Shown: positions 33,707 to 43,583, counted from the stretch's first letter. The stretch: DNA of 64,000 nt from Blautia hansenii (GCF_013304445.1 NZ_JAAITA010000001.1:186001-250000), one strand, 5' to 3'. The notes: a model not told the origin generated them from the sequence alone. A program made the numbers and translations.

Positions 33707-34396
33707 ATGTTAGAAGAATTGAAAAAAGCGGTTTACGAAGCCAATATGCTGTTGCCGAAATATGGTCTGGTAACGTTTACCTGGGGGAATGTCAGCCAGA
33801 TTGACCGGGAGACAGGATACTTTGCTATTAAGCCAAGCGGTGTGGACTATGACAAGCTGACACCGGAGGATATGGTGATTATGGATTTGGAGGGAAATAA
33901 GATTGAAGGAAGATACAATCCTTCCTCAGATACGCCCACACACCTGGAACTTTACAAGGCCTTTCCAAAGATTGGCGGCATTGTACATACCCATTCTTCC
34001 TGGGCAACCAGCTGGGCTCAGGCCGGAAGAGGAATTCCCTGCTACGGAACTACCCATGCAGACTATATGTACGGAGAGATTCCCTGTGTGCGCTGCTTGA
34101 CGAAGGAAGAAATCGAAGGGGCTTATGAGAAAAATACAGGACTGCTCATTGCAGAGTATTTTAAAAATAAGGATTATGAGGCAGTTCCGGCCGTATTGTG
34201 CAAAAACCACGGTCCCTTTACCTGGGGAAAAGACGGACACGAAGCCGTGCACAATGCAGTGGTACTGGAAGAGGTGGCGAAGATGGCTGCCAGATGTGAG
34301 CAGATAAACCCACGGGTGCAGCCAGCGCCCCAGGAATTACAGGATAAGCATTATTATAGGAAACATGGGGAAAATGCTTATTATGGGCAGAAATAA
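33707..34396 (+). CDS. araD: L-ribulose-5-phosphate 4-epimerase
   Basis: The 229-residue class II aldolase-fold enzyme converts L-ribulose 5-phosphate to D-xylulose 5-phosphate. It shows [11 protein letters not shown] near residue 24, IKPSGVDYD near residue 43, [12 protein letters not shown] near residue 75, the metal-binding [12 protein letters not shown] near residue 95, and KNHGPFTWG near residue 166. It is coupled to araR. araA and araB are not in this window, so the rest of the arabinose pathway must lie elsewhere or the enzyme serves another pentose route. A terminator follows. Confidence 0.95.
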   Translation: MLEELKKAVYEANMLLPKYGLVTFTWGNVSQIDRETGYFAIKPSGVDYDKLTPEDMVIMDLEGNKIEGRYNPSSDTPTHLELYKAFPKIGGIVHTHSSWATSWAQAGRGIPCYGTTHADYMYGEIPCVRCLTKEEIEGAYEKNTGLLIAEYFKNKDYEAVPAVLCKNHGPFTWGKDGHEAVHNAVVLEEVAKMAARCEQINPRVQPAPQELQDKHYYRKHGENAYYGQK

Positions 34397-34420
34397 AAAA
34401 GGTATATCCATTTTTTGAAA

Positions 34421-34455
34421 GAAAGCACTTAAGGCGACTTGGGTGTTTTCTTTTT
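34421..34455 (+). terminator. Intrinsic terminator after araD
   Basis: GAAAGCAC pairs with GTGTTTTC (one G-T pair) and is followed by TTTTT. Confidence 0.65.
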
Positions 34456-34533
34456 GCATAAGAAGAAAATGGATAAAAACAGTGCAAATTCTAAAAAACT
34501 ATGATAAGATAGAAACAATCAAAGGAGGTATCT

Positions 34534-35313
34534 ATGGAACTTTTTGCAGGTATTATGATTCCTTTTGCAGGTACGGCTTTGGGAGCCGCCTGTGTGTTCT
34601 TTTTAAAGCATGAAATGAAACCTCTGGTGCAGAGAAGTCTTCTGGGCTTTGCGTCCGGGGTTATGGTGGCAGCGGCTGTGTGGTCCCTCTTGATTCCGGC
34701 TATGGATATGTCCGAAGCTATGGGGAAATTTGCCTTTATCCCCGGGGCTGTGGGATTTTTGCTGGGAATTTTGTTTCTCTTGGGGATGGACAAACTGATT
34801 CCTCACTTACACATAGGAGCCAGTCAGCCGGAGGGAAAGAAGAGCAGCCTGAAGAAAACCACCATGCTGGTATTGGCGGTGACTCTGCACAATATCCCCG
34901 AAGGGATGGCTGTAGGTGTGGTTTTTGCCGGTATGCTGGCAGAAAATACAGAAATTACCCTGGCGGGAGCCATGGCTCTGTCCGTGGGAATCGCTATCCA
35001 AAACTTTCCGGAGGGGGCCATTATATCCTTGCCGCTTCGGAGTGAAAAAGGTATGGGCAAGGGGAAAGCATTTCTCTACGGGGCGCTTTCCGGTGCGGTG
35101 GAGCCTTTAGGGGCTTTTCTCACCGTGCTTCTGTTTCGTTTTGTGCAGCCGGTGCTGCCGTATCTGCTGGCTTTTGCCGCAGGCGCCATGATTTATGTGG
35201 TGGTGGAAGAACTGATACCGGAAGCCAGCCAGGGCGAACACAGCAATATCGGAACCATTGGGTTTGCGGCAGGCTTTGTATTGATGATGATATTGGATGT
35301 GGCATTGGGATAA
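34534..35313 (+). CDS. ZIP-family metal transporter
   Basis: The 259-residue membrane protein has about eight membrane segments and carries divalent metals, usually zinc, into the cytoplasm. The ZIP signature helices are clear: HNIPEGMAVGVVFAG near residue 116 and QNFPEGAIISLPL near residue 154, with the metal-binding HN..PEG and N..PEG motifs. AAAGGAGG precedes ATG 34534. It stands as a single gene between two terminators. The metal is inferred from the family. Confidence 0.93.
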   Translation: MELFAGIMIPFAGTALGAACVFFLKHEMKPLVQRSLLGFASGVMVAAAVWSLLIPAMDMSEAMGKFAFIPGAVGFLLGILFLLGMDKLIPHLHIGASQPEGKKSSLKKTTMLVLAVTLHNIPEGMAVGVVFAGMLAENTEITLAGAMALSVGIAIQNFPEGAIISLPLRSEKGMGKGKAFLYGALSGAVEPLGAFLTVLLFRFVQPVLPYLLAFAAGAMIYVVVEELIPEASQGEHSNIGTIGFAAGFVLMMILDVALG

Positions 35314-35332
35314 AATATTTTTGAGAATTCGG

Positions 35333-35368
35333 AAACGGGAGAAAAGGGGTTGCTTTTCTCCCGTTTTT
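35333..35368 (+). terminator. Intrinsic terminator after the ZIP gene
   Basis: ACGGGAGAAAA pairs with TTTTCTCCCGT around a short loop, followed by TTTT. Confidence 0.92.
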
Positions 35369-35412
35369 ATGCTACACTGTTTTCGTCAAGATTAATACCC
35401 CACGGGGGTGTA
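35350..35412 (+). promoter_or_regulatory. csoR-copA promoter and CsoR-like operator
   Basis: TTGCTT (35350-35355) and TACACT (35373-35378) are 17 bases apart and partly inside the preceding terminator. A dyad TACCCC-ACG-GGGGTGTA lies at 35396-35412, about ten bases after the expected start. CsoR operators are G/C-tract palindromes flanked by TA, so copper-relieved repression of csoR-copA is inferred. Confidence 0.6.
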
Positions 35413-35425
35413 GGGAGGAAAAGAG

Positions 35426-35686
35426 ATGCAGGCAGATAAAGCGAAGATAAACAGACTTTTAAAAACAGCCAGAGGACAAATAGACGGTATACTCAAGATG
35501 GTGGAGGAAGATCGTTACTGTATGGACATTTCACATCAGCTTATGGCTACAGAAGCCATTTTAAATAAGGCAAACAAGGAGATTCTCACAGCCCATTTAA
35601 AGAGCTGTGTTACCAATGCCAAGACAGACGAGGAGAGGGAGGAAAAGGTAGACGAACTGGTGACGATGTTGGGGAAAATCATGTAG
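35426..35686 (+). CDS. csoR: Copper-sensing repressor CsoR
   Basis: The 86-residue all-helical DUF156 protein senses Cu(I). The Cys-His-Cys ligand set is present: Cys in DRYCMDIS near residue 32, and His and Cys in AHLKSCV near residues 57 and 61. RLLKTARGQIDGILKMV at the start is the typical first helix. AGGGAGG lies seven bases before the ATG. The gene is directly upstream of copA and has a matching operator, so the metal call is firmer than for an isolated member. Confidence 0.94.
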   Translation: MQADKAKINRLLKTARGQIDGILKMVEEDRYCMDISHQLMATEAILNKANKEILTAHLKSCVTNAKTDEEREEKVDELVTMLGKIM

Positions 35687-35701
35687 AGAGGAAGTGTGAA
35701 G

Positions 35702-38245
35702 ATGAAGGGAAAATTTGATGTGACAGGCATGACCTGCTCGGCCTGCTCTTCCAGGGTGGAAAAGTGCGTCCGCAAGCTGGAAGGGGTGAAAGAGGTCAGT
35801 GTCAATCTTCTGACTAACAGTATGCAGGTGGAATATGACGATGAAATTCTGAAGGAACAGGGAATTATAGAGGCAGTTGTACATGCCGGATACGGTGCGT
35901 CTCCGGCAGCAGGCTCGTCGGAAACAAGAGGAAAGGCACAAAACGCAGAAGTGAAAAGAGCCAATCCCGTCCAGGAACATTTGATGGAGATGAAGAAGAG
36001 AACAATCTGGTCATTTGTATTTCTGATTCCCCTGATGTATGTGTCTATGGGACATATGGCAGGTCTGCCTTTGCCAGTCGTTCTTTCGGGAACGGAAAAT
36101 GCGGTAGCCTTTGCGTTTACGCAGTTTCTGCTGTGTCTGCCTGTATTGTACATGAACCGGGCCTATTTCAGCAAGGGCTTCAGTACACTGCTTCACGGTG
36201 CGCCCAACATGGATACTCTGATTGCAGTGGGCTCCGGTGCATCGCTGATTTATGGAATTTTTGCCATTTACCGCATGGGCTATGGATTGGGAGTACAGAA
36301 TTTTGAACTGGTGAATCAATATCGTCATGATTTGTATTTTGAATCTTCGGTGATGATTCTGGCATTGATTAATATAGGGAAGTATCTGGAAGCACGTTCT
36401 AAGGGGAAGACGGGAGACGCCTTAAAAAAACTGCTGGATTTGGCACCAAAGACAGCGCTTGCAGAGCGCAACGGTGTGGTCACAGAGATTCCGGCACAGG
36501 AGATACTGCCGGGGGATATTCTGCATGTAAAACCGGGAAAAAGTGTGCCGGCGGATGGGGTGATTCTGGAAGGAAGCACCAGTGTAGACGAGGCCGCGAT
36601 TACGGGAGAGAGCATTCCTGTATTTAAAGCAGCAGGCGACCGGGTCATTGCAGCTACCATGAATAAAACCGGATTTTTCAAAATGAAGGCAGACAAAACA
36701 GGGGACGATACGGTATTTTCCCGGATTATCCGGCTGGTGGAGGAGGCCAGCGCCAGCAAGGCTCCTATTGCCAGAATGGCAGATAAGATTGCAGGCATTT
36801 TTGTTCCGGTGGTTATGGGAATTGCACTGGTTACCGTTGCAGTGTGGCTGCTTCTTGGTGCAGGTTTTGAATTTGCGCTTTCCTGCGGCATTGCAGTGCT
36901 GGTGATTTCCTGCCCCTGCGCTTTGGGACTGGCTACACCGGTTGCCATTATGGTAGGCACCGGAAAGGGGGCAGAAAACGGCATATTGATTAAGTCCGGA
37001 GAAGCCCTGGAAGTGGCGCACAACATTCAGAGCGTGGTACTGGACAAGACGGGAACCATTACCCAGGGAAAACCTGTGGTTACGGATATCTATCCGGTGC
37101 ATACAAGCCCGCAAAAGCTGTTGGAAATTGCGGGGGCTTTGGAAATGAAAAGCGAGCACCCTTTGGCAGAAGCCATTCTGGCAAAGGTAAAAGAAGAAAA
37201 TACAGCTTTGCCGGAGACAGAAAATTTTCTGGCAGTAACGGGAAAAGGCGTGCAGGCCGTTATAGAAGGACAAACCTACTATGCAGGGAATAGCAAGCTG
37301 ATGGAAGAGCATCATGTCGACTGCAGGGAAATACAGCCGCTCATGGAAAAACTGGCAGAAGATGGCAAAACACCGCTGATTTTTGCTGATGAAAAGCAGG
37401 TGCTGGGCATTATCGGAGCCGCAGATGTGGTAAAACCAACCAGTGCACAGGCTGTAAAAGAGTTGAAAAAACTGGGGATTCGGGTTATTATGCTTACAGG
37501 GGATAATGCCAGAACGGCAAAGGCCATTCAGAAACAGCTGGAGATTGATAACGTTATTGCAGAGGTACTGCCCCAGGATAAAGAAAGAGAAGTGGCAAAT
37601 ATCCAGAAATCCGGACAGGTGGTGGCAATGGTAGGAGACGGCATCAACGATGCGCCTGCCCTTGCCAGAGCAGATGTGGGCATTGCCATTGGCGCAGGAA
37701 CAGACGTAGCCATTGAGAGTGCAGATATTGTGCTGATGAAAAATGATTTGCTGGATGTGGTGACGGCCATCCGTCTGAGTAAGGCCGTTATCCGCAATAT
37801 TAAGCAGAATCTGTTTTGGGCCTTTTTCTATAATACCTGCGGAATTCCCCTGGCGGCAGGTCTGCTCTATCCCATGTTTGGATTAAAATTAAGCCCCATG
37901 TTTGGAGCGGCAGCCATGAGTCTCAGCAGTCTGTTTGTTGTATCCAATGCCCTGAGGCTGCGGTATTTCCAGGCTTTGAAAGCGCCGCAGAGAATAGAAG
38001 AAAATGCCGCACAGGCGGTTGAAGATAAGGAGGAAAAAATGATGTATAAGATGAAAATTGAAGGAATGATGTGTCAGCACTGCCAGGCAGCAGTGACCAA
38101 GGCTTTAAATGCACTGGAAGGCGTAAAGGCAGAGGTGAATCTGGAGAAAAAAGAGGCTTATGTGGAAGCAGAAGCTCATGTAACAAAAGAAGAATTGACA
38201 AAAGCAGTGGAAGAGGCAGGTTACGAAGTAATTTCTGTGGAATAA
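35702..38245 (+). CDS. copA: Copper-exporting P1B-type ATPase with C-terminal CopZ-like domain
   Basis: The 847-residue ATPase pumps Cu(I) out of the cell. In order: an N-terminal heavy-metal-associated domain with MTCSACSSRVEKC near residue 10; eight membrane helices, with the transport site CPCALGLATP near residue 402; the phosphorylation motif DKTGTITQGKP near residue 447; SEHPLAEAI near residue 482; MVGDGINDAPALARADVG near residue 642; and finally a second metal-binding domain (residues 780-847) with MMCQHCQAAV. ATG 35702 fits the ribosome binding site better than GTG 35696. The terminal domain is unusual; CopZ is normally a separate gene. An internal AAGGAGG and ATG lie at the junction. 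Confidence 0.95.
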   Translation: MKGKFDVTGMTCSACSSRVEKCVRKLEGVKEVSVNLLTNSMQVEYDDEILKEQGIIEAVVHAGYGASPAAGSSETRGKAQNAEVKRANPVQEHLMEMKKRTIWSFVFLIPLMYVSMGHMAGLPLPVVLSGTENAVAFAFTQFLLCLPVLYMNRAYFSKGFSTLLHGAPNMDTLIAVGSGASLIYGIFAIYRMGYGLGVQNFELVNQYRHDLYFESSVMILALINIGKYLEARSKGKTGDALKKLLDLAPKTALAERNGVVTEIPAQEILPGDILHVKPGKSVPADGVILEGSTSVDEAAITGESIPVFKAAGDRVIAATMNKTGFFKMKADKTGDDTVFSRIIRLVEEASASKAPIARMADKIAGIFVPVVMGIALVTVAVWLLLGAGFEFALSCGIAVLVISCPCALGLATPVAIMVGTGKGAENGILIKSGEALEVAHNIQSVVLDKTGTITQGKPVVTDIYPVHTSPQKLLEIAGALEMKSEHPLAEAILAKVKEENTALPETENFLAVTGKGVQAVIEGQTYYAGNSKLMEEHHVDCREIQPLMEKLAEDGKTPLIFADEKQVLGIIGAADVVKPTSAQAVKELKKLGIRVIMLTGDNARTAKAIQKQLEIDNVIAEVLPQDKEREVANIQKSGQVVAMVGDGINDAPALARADVGIAIGAGTDVAIESADIVLMKNDLLDVVTAIRLSKAVIRNIKQNLFWAFFYNTCGIPLAAGLLYPMFGLKLSPMFGAAAMSLSSLFVVSNALRLRYFQALKAPQRIEENAAQAVEDKEEKMMYKMKIEGMMCQHCQAAVTKALNALEGVKAEVNLEKKEAYVEAEAHVTKEELTKAVEEAGYEVISVE
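38039..38245 (+). CDS. Possible internal start giving free CopZ-like copper chaperone
   Basis: Within copA and in its frame, AAGGAGG (38027-38033) lies five bases before ATG 38039, followed by a second ATG. Translation from here would give a 68-residue heavy-metal-associated protein (YKMKIEGMMCQHCQAAV at its start, AVEEAGYEV near its end), the size and fold of CopZ. The layout suggests a former copZ gene that lost the copA stop codon but kept its own initiation signals. Whether the free peptide is made is inference. Confidence 0.5.
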   Translation: MMYKMKIEGMMCQHCQAAVTKALNALEGVKAEVNLEKKEAYVEAEAHVTKEELTKAVEEAGYEVISVE

Positions 38246-38272
38246 GAGAAAGGATTTGGGAAAGGGAAAATT

Positions 38273-38809
38273 ATGATTCGAGTAGGAATGGGATATGATG
38301 TTCATAAACTTACTGAGGGCAGAGACCTGATTCTGGGCGGAGTGAACATTCCATGGGAAAAGGGACTTCTGGGACACTCTGACGCAGATGTGGTGGTACA
38401 TGCCATTATGGACGCCCTGTTGGGAGCTGCGGCCCTTCGTGATATCGGAAGGCATTTTCCGGATACAGACCCTCAGTATAAAGGGATTTCCAGCATCAAA
38501 CTTTTACAGTATGTAGGCAAACTGCTGGAAGAAAATATGTATGTGATTAATAATATTGACGCCACAATTATAGCGCAGAAACCCAAGCTTCTGCCCTATA
38601 TAGACACTATGATTGCCAATGTGGCTCAGGCGCTGCATATCAGCGAAAATCAGGTGAATATCAAAGCAACTACGGAGGAGGGGCTGGGCTTTACGGGAAG
38701 CCAGGAAGGGATATCCGCCCAGGCTGTCTGCGCTCTGACTCATGTGCAGGATTTGATGGGAGATGACAGAATACAAGGAGGCTGCGGCAGATGCTGCGGC
38801 AGGGAGTAA
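38273..38809 (+). CDS. ispF: 2-C-methyl-D-erythritol 2,4-cyclodiphosphate synthase
   Basis: The 178-residue enzyme closes the cyclodiphosphate ring in the MEP isoprenoid pathway. Zinc and catalytic motifs are [17 protein letters not shown] near residue 7 and [20 protein letters not shown] near residue 38, with HFPDTDP near residue 61 and [10 protein letters not shown] near residue 133. The usual length is near 157; here about 18 extra residues end in a Gly/Cys-rich tail ([10 protein letters not shown]) encoded by a short GCTGCGGCAG repeat. The ABC-F gene follows six bases later. ispD is not nearby. Confidence 0.95.
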   Translation: MIRVGMGYDVHKLTEGRDLILGGVNIPWEKGLLGHSDADVVVHAIMDALLGAAALRDIGRHFPDTDPQYKGISSIKLLQYVGKLLEENMYVINNIDATIIAQKPKLLPYIDTMIANVAQALHISENQVNIKATTEEGLGFTGSQEGISAQAVCALTHVQDLMGDDRIQGGCGRCCGRE

Positions 38810-38815
38810 AAGAAA

Positions 38816-40372
38816 ATGAGTATTTTAAACGTGCAGAATTTATCCCACGGCTTTGGTGACCGTGCTATTTTCCAGGATGTTTCTTTCCGCTTATTAAAAG
38901 GAGAGCACATTGGACTGGTAGGGGCCAATGGCGAGGGGAAATCTACCTTTATGAATATTATTACAGGAAAACTCATGCCTGATGAAGGCAAAATCCAGTG
39001 GGCGAAAAATGTGCGGGTGGGTTATCTGGACCAGCATACCGTACTGGAAAAAGGGATGACAATCCGCGACGTATTGAAATCCGCTTTTGCCTGGCTCTTT
39101 GAACTGGAAGAGCAGATGAATGGAATTTGCGATAAGATGGGAGAGGCTTCCGAAGAGGAACTGACGAAAATGATGGAAGAACTGGGAACCATACAGGACC
39201 TGCTCACCATGCATGATTTCTATATTATTGACAGTAAAGTGGAAGAAGTGGGACGGGCACTTGGTTTAACAGCCATTGGTCTGGATAAAGATGTGACGGA
39301 TTTAAGCGGAGGTCAGAGAACAAAGATTCTTCTGGGAAAACTGCTTTTGGAAAAACCGGATATTCTGCTTTTGGACGAGCCCACCAACTATTTGGATGTA
39401 GAGCACATTGAATGGCTGAAACGCTATCTGCAGGAATATGAGAATGCGTTTGTTCTTATTTCTCATGATATTCCGTTTTTAAACAGTGTGGTAAACCTGA
39501 TTTACCATATGGATAATCAGGAATTAAACCGGTATGTGGGAGACTATGACCACTTCCAGGAGGTTTATGCAGTGAAAAAGGCACAGCTTGAAGCTGCCTA
39601 CAACCGCCAGCAGCAGGAAATCAGTGAACTCAAGGACTTTGTGGCAAGAAATAAAGCCCGGGTGGCAACCAGGAATATGGCTATGTCCAGACAGAAAAAG
39701 CTGGATAAAATGGATGTTATTGAACTGGCAAAGGAAAAACCAAAGCCGGAATTTCATTTTAAGACAGCCAGAACACCCAGCCGTTTTGTGGTGGAAACAG
39801 AGGATTTGGTGATTGGATATGATGAGCCTCTTTCCAAACCTTTGAATCTACGGGTAGAAAGAGGGGATAAAATCGTACTTACCGGATCCAATGGTATCGG
39901 AAAAACCACTCTTTTGAAAAGTATTCTGGGCTTGATTCCGGCGCTTTCCGGGAAGGTACAGTTGGGTGATTACCTGGAAATCGGATACTTCGAACAGGAA
40001 ATGCCAAAAGGAAATAAAAACACCTGTATTCAGGAAATATGGGATGTGTTCCCTTCCTATACCCAGTACGAAGTGCGGGCGGCCTTGGCAAAGTGCGGAC
40101 TTACCACAAAACACATCGAAAGCCTGGTGAGGGTGTTAAGCGGTGGAGAGCAGGCAAAGGTACGGCTTTGTAAAATTATGAACCGAGAGAGCAATGTGCT
40201 GATTTTGGACGAGCCTACGAATCATTTGGATGTGGAGGCCAAGGACGAATTAAAGAGGGCGTTGAAAGAGTACAAGGGGACCATTCTTATGGTGTGCCAT
40301 GAACCGGAATTCTACGAAGGGCTTGCCACAGACGTGTGGGACTGTTCTTCCTGGACCACCAGGATACAGTAA
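38816..40372 (+). CDS. ABC-F family ATPase
   Basis: The 518-residue soluble protein has two ABC domains and no membrane segments, as in ABC-F translation factors that act at the ribosomal E site. The first domain has GANGEGKSTFMNIITG near residue 38, LSGGQRTK near residue 163 and LLLDEPTNYLDVEH near residue 183; the linker near residues 250-320 is charged; the second has GSNGIGKTTLLKS near residue 358, LSGGEQAKVRLC near residue 440 and LILDEPTNHLDVEA near residue 462. The subgroup (EttA/Uup/YbiT-like or a resistance type) cannot be fixed by eye; it resembles YbiT/YkpA-like housekeeping members. Confidence 0.9.
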   Translation: MSILNVQNLSHGFGDRAIFQDVSFRLLKGEHIGLVGANGEGKSTFMNIITGKLMPDEGKIQWAKNVRVGYLDQHTVLEKGMTIRDVLKSAFAWLFELEEQMNGICDKMGEASEEELTKMMEELGTIQDLLTMHDFYIIDSKVEEVGRALGLTAIGLDKDVTDLSGGQRTKILLGKLLLEKPDILLLDEPTNYLDVEHIEWLKRYLQEYENAFVLISHDIPFLNSVVNLIYHMDNQELNRYVGDYDHFQEVYAVKKAQLEAAYNRQQQEISELKDFVARNKARVATRNMAMSRQKKLDKMDVIELAKEKPKPEFHFKTARTPSRFVVETEDLVIGYDEPLSKPLNLRVERGDKIVLTGSNGIGKTTLLKSILGLIPALSGKVQLGDYLEIGYFEQEMPKGNKNTCIQEIWDVFPSYTQYEVRAALAKCGLTTKHIESLVRVLSGGEQAKVRLCKIMNRESNVLILDEPTNHLDVEAKDELKRALKEYKGTILMVCHEPEFYEGLATDVWDCSSWTTRIQ

Positions 40373-40469
40373 TAAATGAAACACATATAGAGAAAAGTTT
40401 CAATTACATTTTATAAAATTGTGGAATATAAGATATAATTAAAAAATATGCAGGAAATGAAAAATAAAC

Positions 40470-40498
40470 TTGCAAAATTAAGAATATGGATTTATAAT
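40470..40498 (+). promoter_or_regulatory. Promoter for gdhA
   Basis: TTGCAA and a perfect TATAAT are 17 bases apart in a very AT-rich leader. A second TATAAT at 40434-40439 lacks a good -35. Confidence 0.65.
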
Positions 40499-40512
40499 AC
40501 AAACCATAATAA

Positions 40513-41877
<1,365 letters not shown>

Positions 41878-41904
41878 TCCATAGATTGATAGAACATAAC
41901 TCCG

Positions 41905-41961
41905 CATAGAAACACCCCGGTTGGGAGAAACACCTCCTGGCCGGGGTGTTTCTATGTTTTT
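41905..41961 (+). terminator. Intrinsic terminator after gdhA
   Basis: CATAGAAACACCCCGG pairs perfectly with CCGGGGTGTTTCTATG and is followed by TTTTT. A small inner hairpin sits in the loop. Confidence 0.95.
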
Positions 41962-41989
41962 GGGAAGGGATTGCAAAACAAAAACAGAG

Positions 41990-42150
41990 GGAAATTCATG
42001 TGTAATCAGTTTTTCTATATCCCACTTGCCACTTTTCATGATATTCAGAACATCAAACACATCTTCTGGCATATAACCACCAGAACCGATGACGCTTTTT
42101 TGTGAATAGTTTTTTCGGAGGAAACTTATAGAAATTTCATTTTCTGTATG
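41990..42150 (-). pseudogene. Remnant of a zinc-type (MDR) alcohol dehydrogenase, C-terminal part
   Basis: On the minus strand the frame upstream and downstream of 42072 reads ISFLRKNYSQKSVIGSGGYM then PEDVFDVLNIMKSGKWDIEK and LITHEFP. This is the conserved stretch near the C-terminus of medium-chain dehydrogenases (GSxxxxPED..DxMxSGKxD...LITHxFP). A stop lies upstream at about 42151 and the usual end after HEFP is lost; no catalytic or nucleotide-binding domain remains. It is therefore a decayed fragment of about 45 codons. Confidence 0.65.
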
Positions 42151-42186
42151 TTAAAATGGGAAAAATGATTTACAAGGAGTGAGTAT

Positions 42187-43203
42187 ATGAAACCAACAGA
42201 AAACATGACTCCGCTTACCATAGGCGTATTCTCTTCCTCTTCTCCCATATCGGCTACCACACCGGTTCGATACGAAAGAGGAAAGGCTTATTTACAGAAG
42301 AAAGGATTTCGGGTTTTAGACGGAAGTTTATACGGAAAAAGTGATTTCTACCGTTCCGGGACAATCCGGGAGAGGGCAGAGGAGTTTAATCAGCTTTTGT
42401 ATCGGGAAGAAGTGGAGATAGTAATGGCGTCTATCGGAGGAAATAACACGAACTCCATTTTGCCTTATATAGATTATGCATACTTAAAGAAACACCCGAA
42501 GATTATCATCGGGTATTCAGATACAACAGCACTTCTTCTGGCTATTTATGAAAAGACAGGTCTGCCGGTATTCTATGGTCCCGCGTTGGCCTCTTCTTTC
42601 GGTGAATTTCCGCCCTTTGTGGACTGGACATATGAGCAATTTGAAACGATGCTCCAGGGATACGGAAATCTGCCGTATACCTTTCCTGTTCCCCAATACT
42701 GGACAGACGAATTTATAGACTGGAGCAGTCAGGACAGGGGAAAGGAACCGAGAAAAAACCAGTGGATTTGCGTGAGACCCGGCAGGGCAAAGGGCAGACT
42801 GATAGGTGGTAATCTGAATACCATGGAGGGCTTTTTCGGAACAGACTATATGCCGGAAATCCGAAAAGGGGATATTCTGTTTATGGAGGATTCCTTAAAA
42901 GATGCCTGCACCATAGAACGCACGTTTTCCCTTTTAAAACTGGCAGGTGTATTTGACCGAGTCAGCGGCGTCATTTTGGGAAAACATGAAAAGTTTGATG
43001 ATAACGGGACGGGCAGAAAACCTTATGAAATTCTATTGGAAGTCATGGGAGAAAGTGAAATTCCTATACTGGCAGAGATTGACTGCTGTCATACACATCC
43101 CATGCTTACCCTGCCTATTGGATGCGAGGTCTCCCTGGATGCAGAAGAAAAGACTGTGGTTCTTCTGGAAAATCCATTGGAGAAAATAGAGTGCAGCAGG
43201 TAA
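42187..43203 (+). CDS. S66-family LD-carboxypeptidase / MccF-like peptidase
   Basis: The 338-residue protein belongs to serine peptidase family S66, which holds murein LD-carboxypeptidases and MccF proteins that give immunity to microcin C-like compounds. Seen are MASIGGNNTNSILPYIDY near residue 81, the nucleophile Ser in IIGYSDTTALL near residue 113, GGNLNTMEGFFGTDY near residue 211, and the catalytic His in DCCHTHPMLTLPIG near residue 301. The longer body and the SIGGNNTN motif favour the MccF-like branch. An AAGGAGTGAG site precedes the ATG. It is a monocistronic gene. Confidence 0.88.
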   Translation: MKPTENMTPLTIGVFSSSSPISATTPVRYERGKAYLQKKGFRVLDGSLYGKSDFYRSGTIRERAEEFNQLLYREEVEIVMASIGGNNTNSILPYIDYAYLKKHPKIIIGYSDTTALLLAIYEKTGLPVFYGPALASSFGEFPPFVDWTYEQFETMLQGYGNLPYTFPVPQYWTDEFIDWSSQDRGKEPRKNQWICVRPGRAKGRLIGGNLNTMEGFFGTDYMPEIRKGDILFMEDSLKDACTIERTFSLLKLAGVFDRVSGVILGKHEKFDDNGTGRKPYEILLEVMGESEIPILAEIDCCHTHPMLTLPIGCEVSLDAEEKTVVLLENPLEKIECSR

Positions 43204-43261
43204 AAAGGATATTTGGAAAGACAAGAGGAAACAAAGAATGTTGAAAATCAGAAAAGAAACA

Positions 43262-43290
43262 TTGACAAATCACTCATTTATGAATAAACT
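43262..43290 (+). promoter_or_regulatory. Promoter of the cysE-cysS T-box transcript
   Basis: TTGACA and TAAACT are 17 bases apart; the start would be near 43297, at the beginning of the leader. Confidence 0.65.
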
Positions 43291-43299
43291 AAAGAAAGA

Positions 43300-43583
43300 C
43301 AGAAAAAGGCTTGGAACGAAAAGAGTACGGAACTCTTCTTTTTCAGAGAGAGGCGGTCATCGGCTGTAAGCTGCCTTAAAAGAATTTTCGGAAAGTGCAT
43401 TCGGGAGCTGATTCGGTGAATGTCTGCAGACTCTTCTAAAGGGGAGACAGGCACAGCCGGGTACGCAGGTCTGCGTTATGGACAAAGGAGTGGCAGACAG
43501 AAATTTTGTCTTCAAATAGAGTGGAACCGCGGAGTATTTCGCCTCTATACCGTAACAATACGGTATGGGGGCTTTTCTTTTTG
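43300..43583 (+). promoter_or_regulatory. T-box riboswitch, cysteine (TGC specifier)
   Basis: The leader carries the T-box core TGGAACCGCGG at 43522-43532. Stem I elements are recognisable: AGAGAGGCGGTCA, GGCTGTAAGCTGCC, and the specifier loop in which TGC (43396-43398) is followed by A and then TTCGGGAGC. The terminator GCCTCTATACCG / CGGTATGGGGGC with TTTTCTTTTT spans 43541-43583. Uncharged tRNA-Cys would stabilise the antiterminator and permit cysE and cysS expression. The exact 5' limit is approximate. Confidence 0.9.

Noticed and set aside
36422-37315. A 297-codon open frame on the minus strand
   Set aside because: It lies opposite the copA ATPase domain with Cys/His/Asn-rich shadow composition and no start signal.
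42187-43203. The MccF-like gene as part of a microcin biosynthesis cluster
   Set aside because: There is no precursor peptide, adenylating enzyme or exporter beside it; it is a single gene between a terminator and the T-box promoter.
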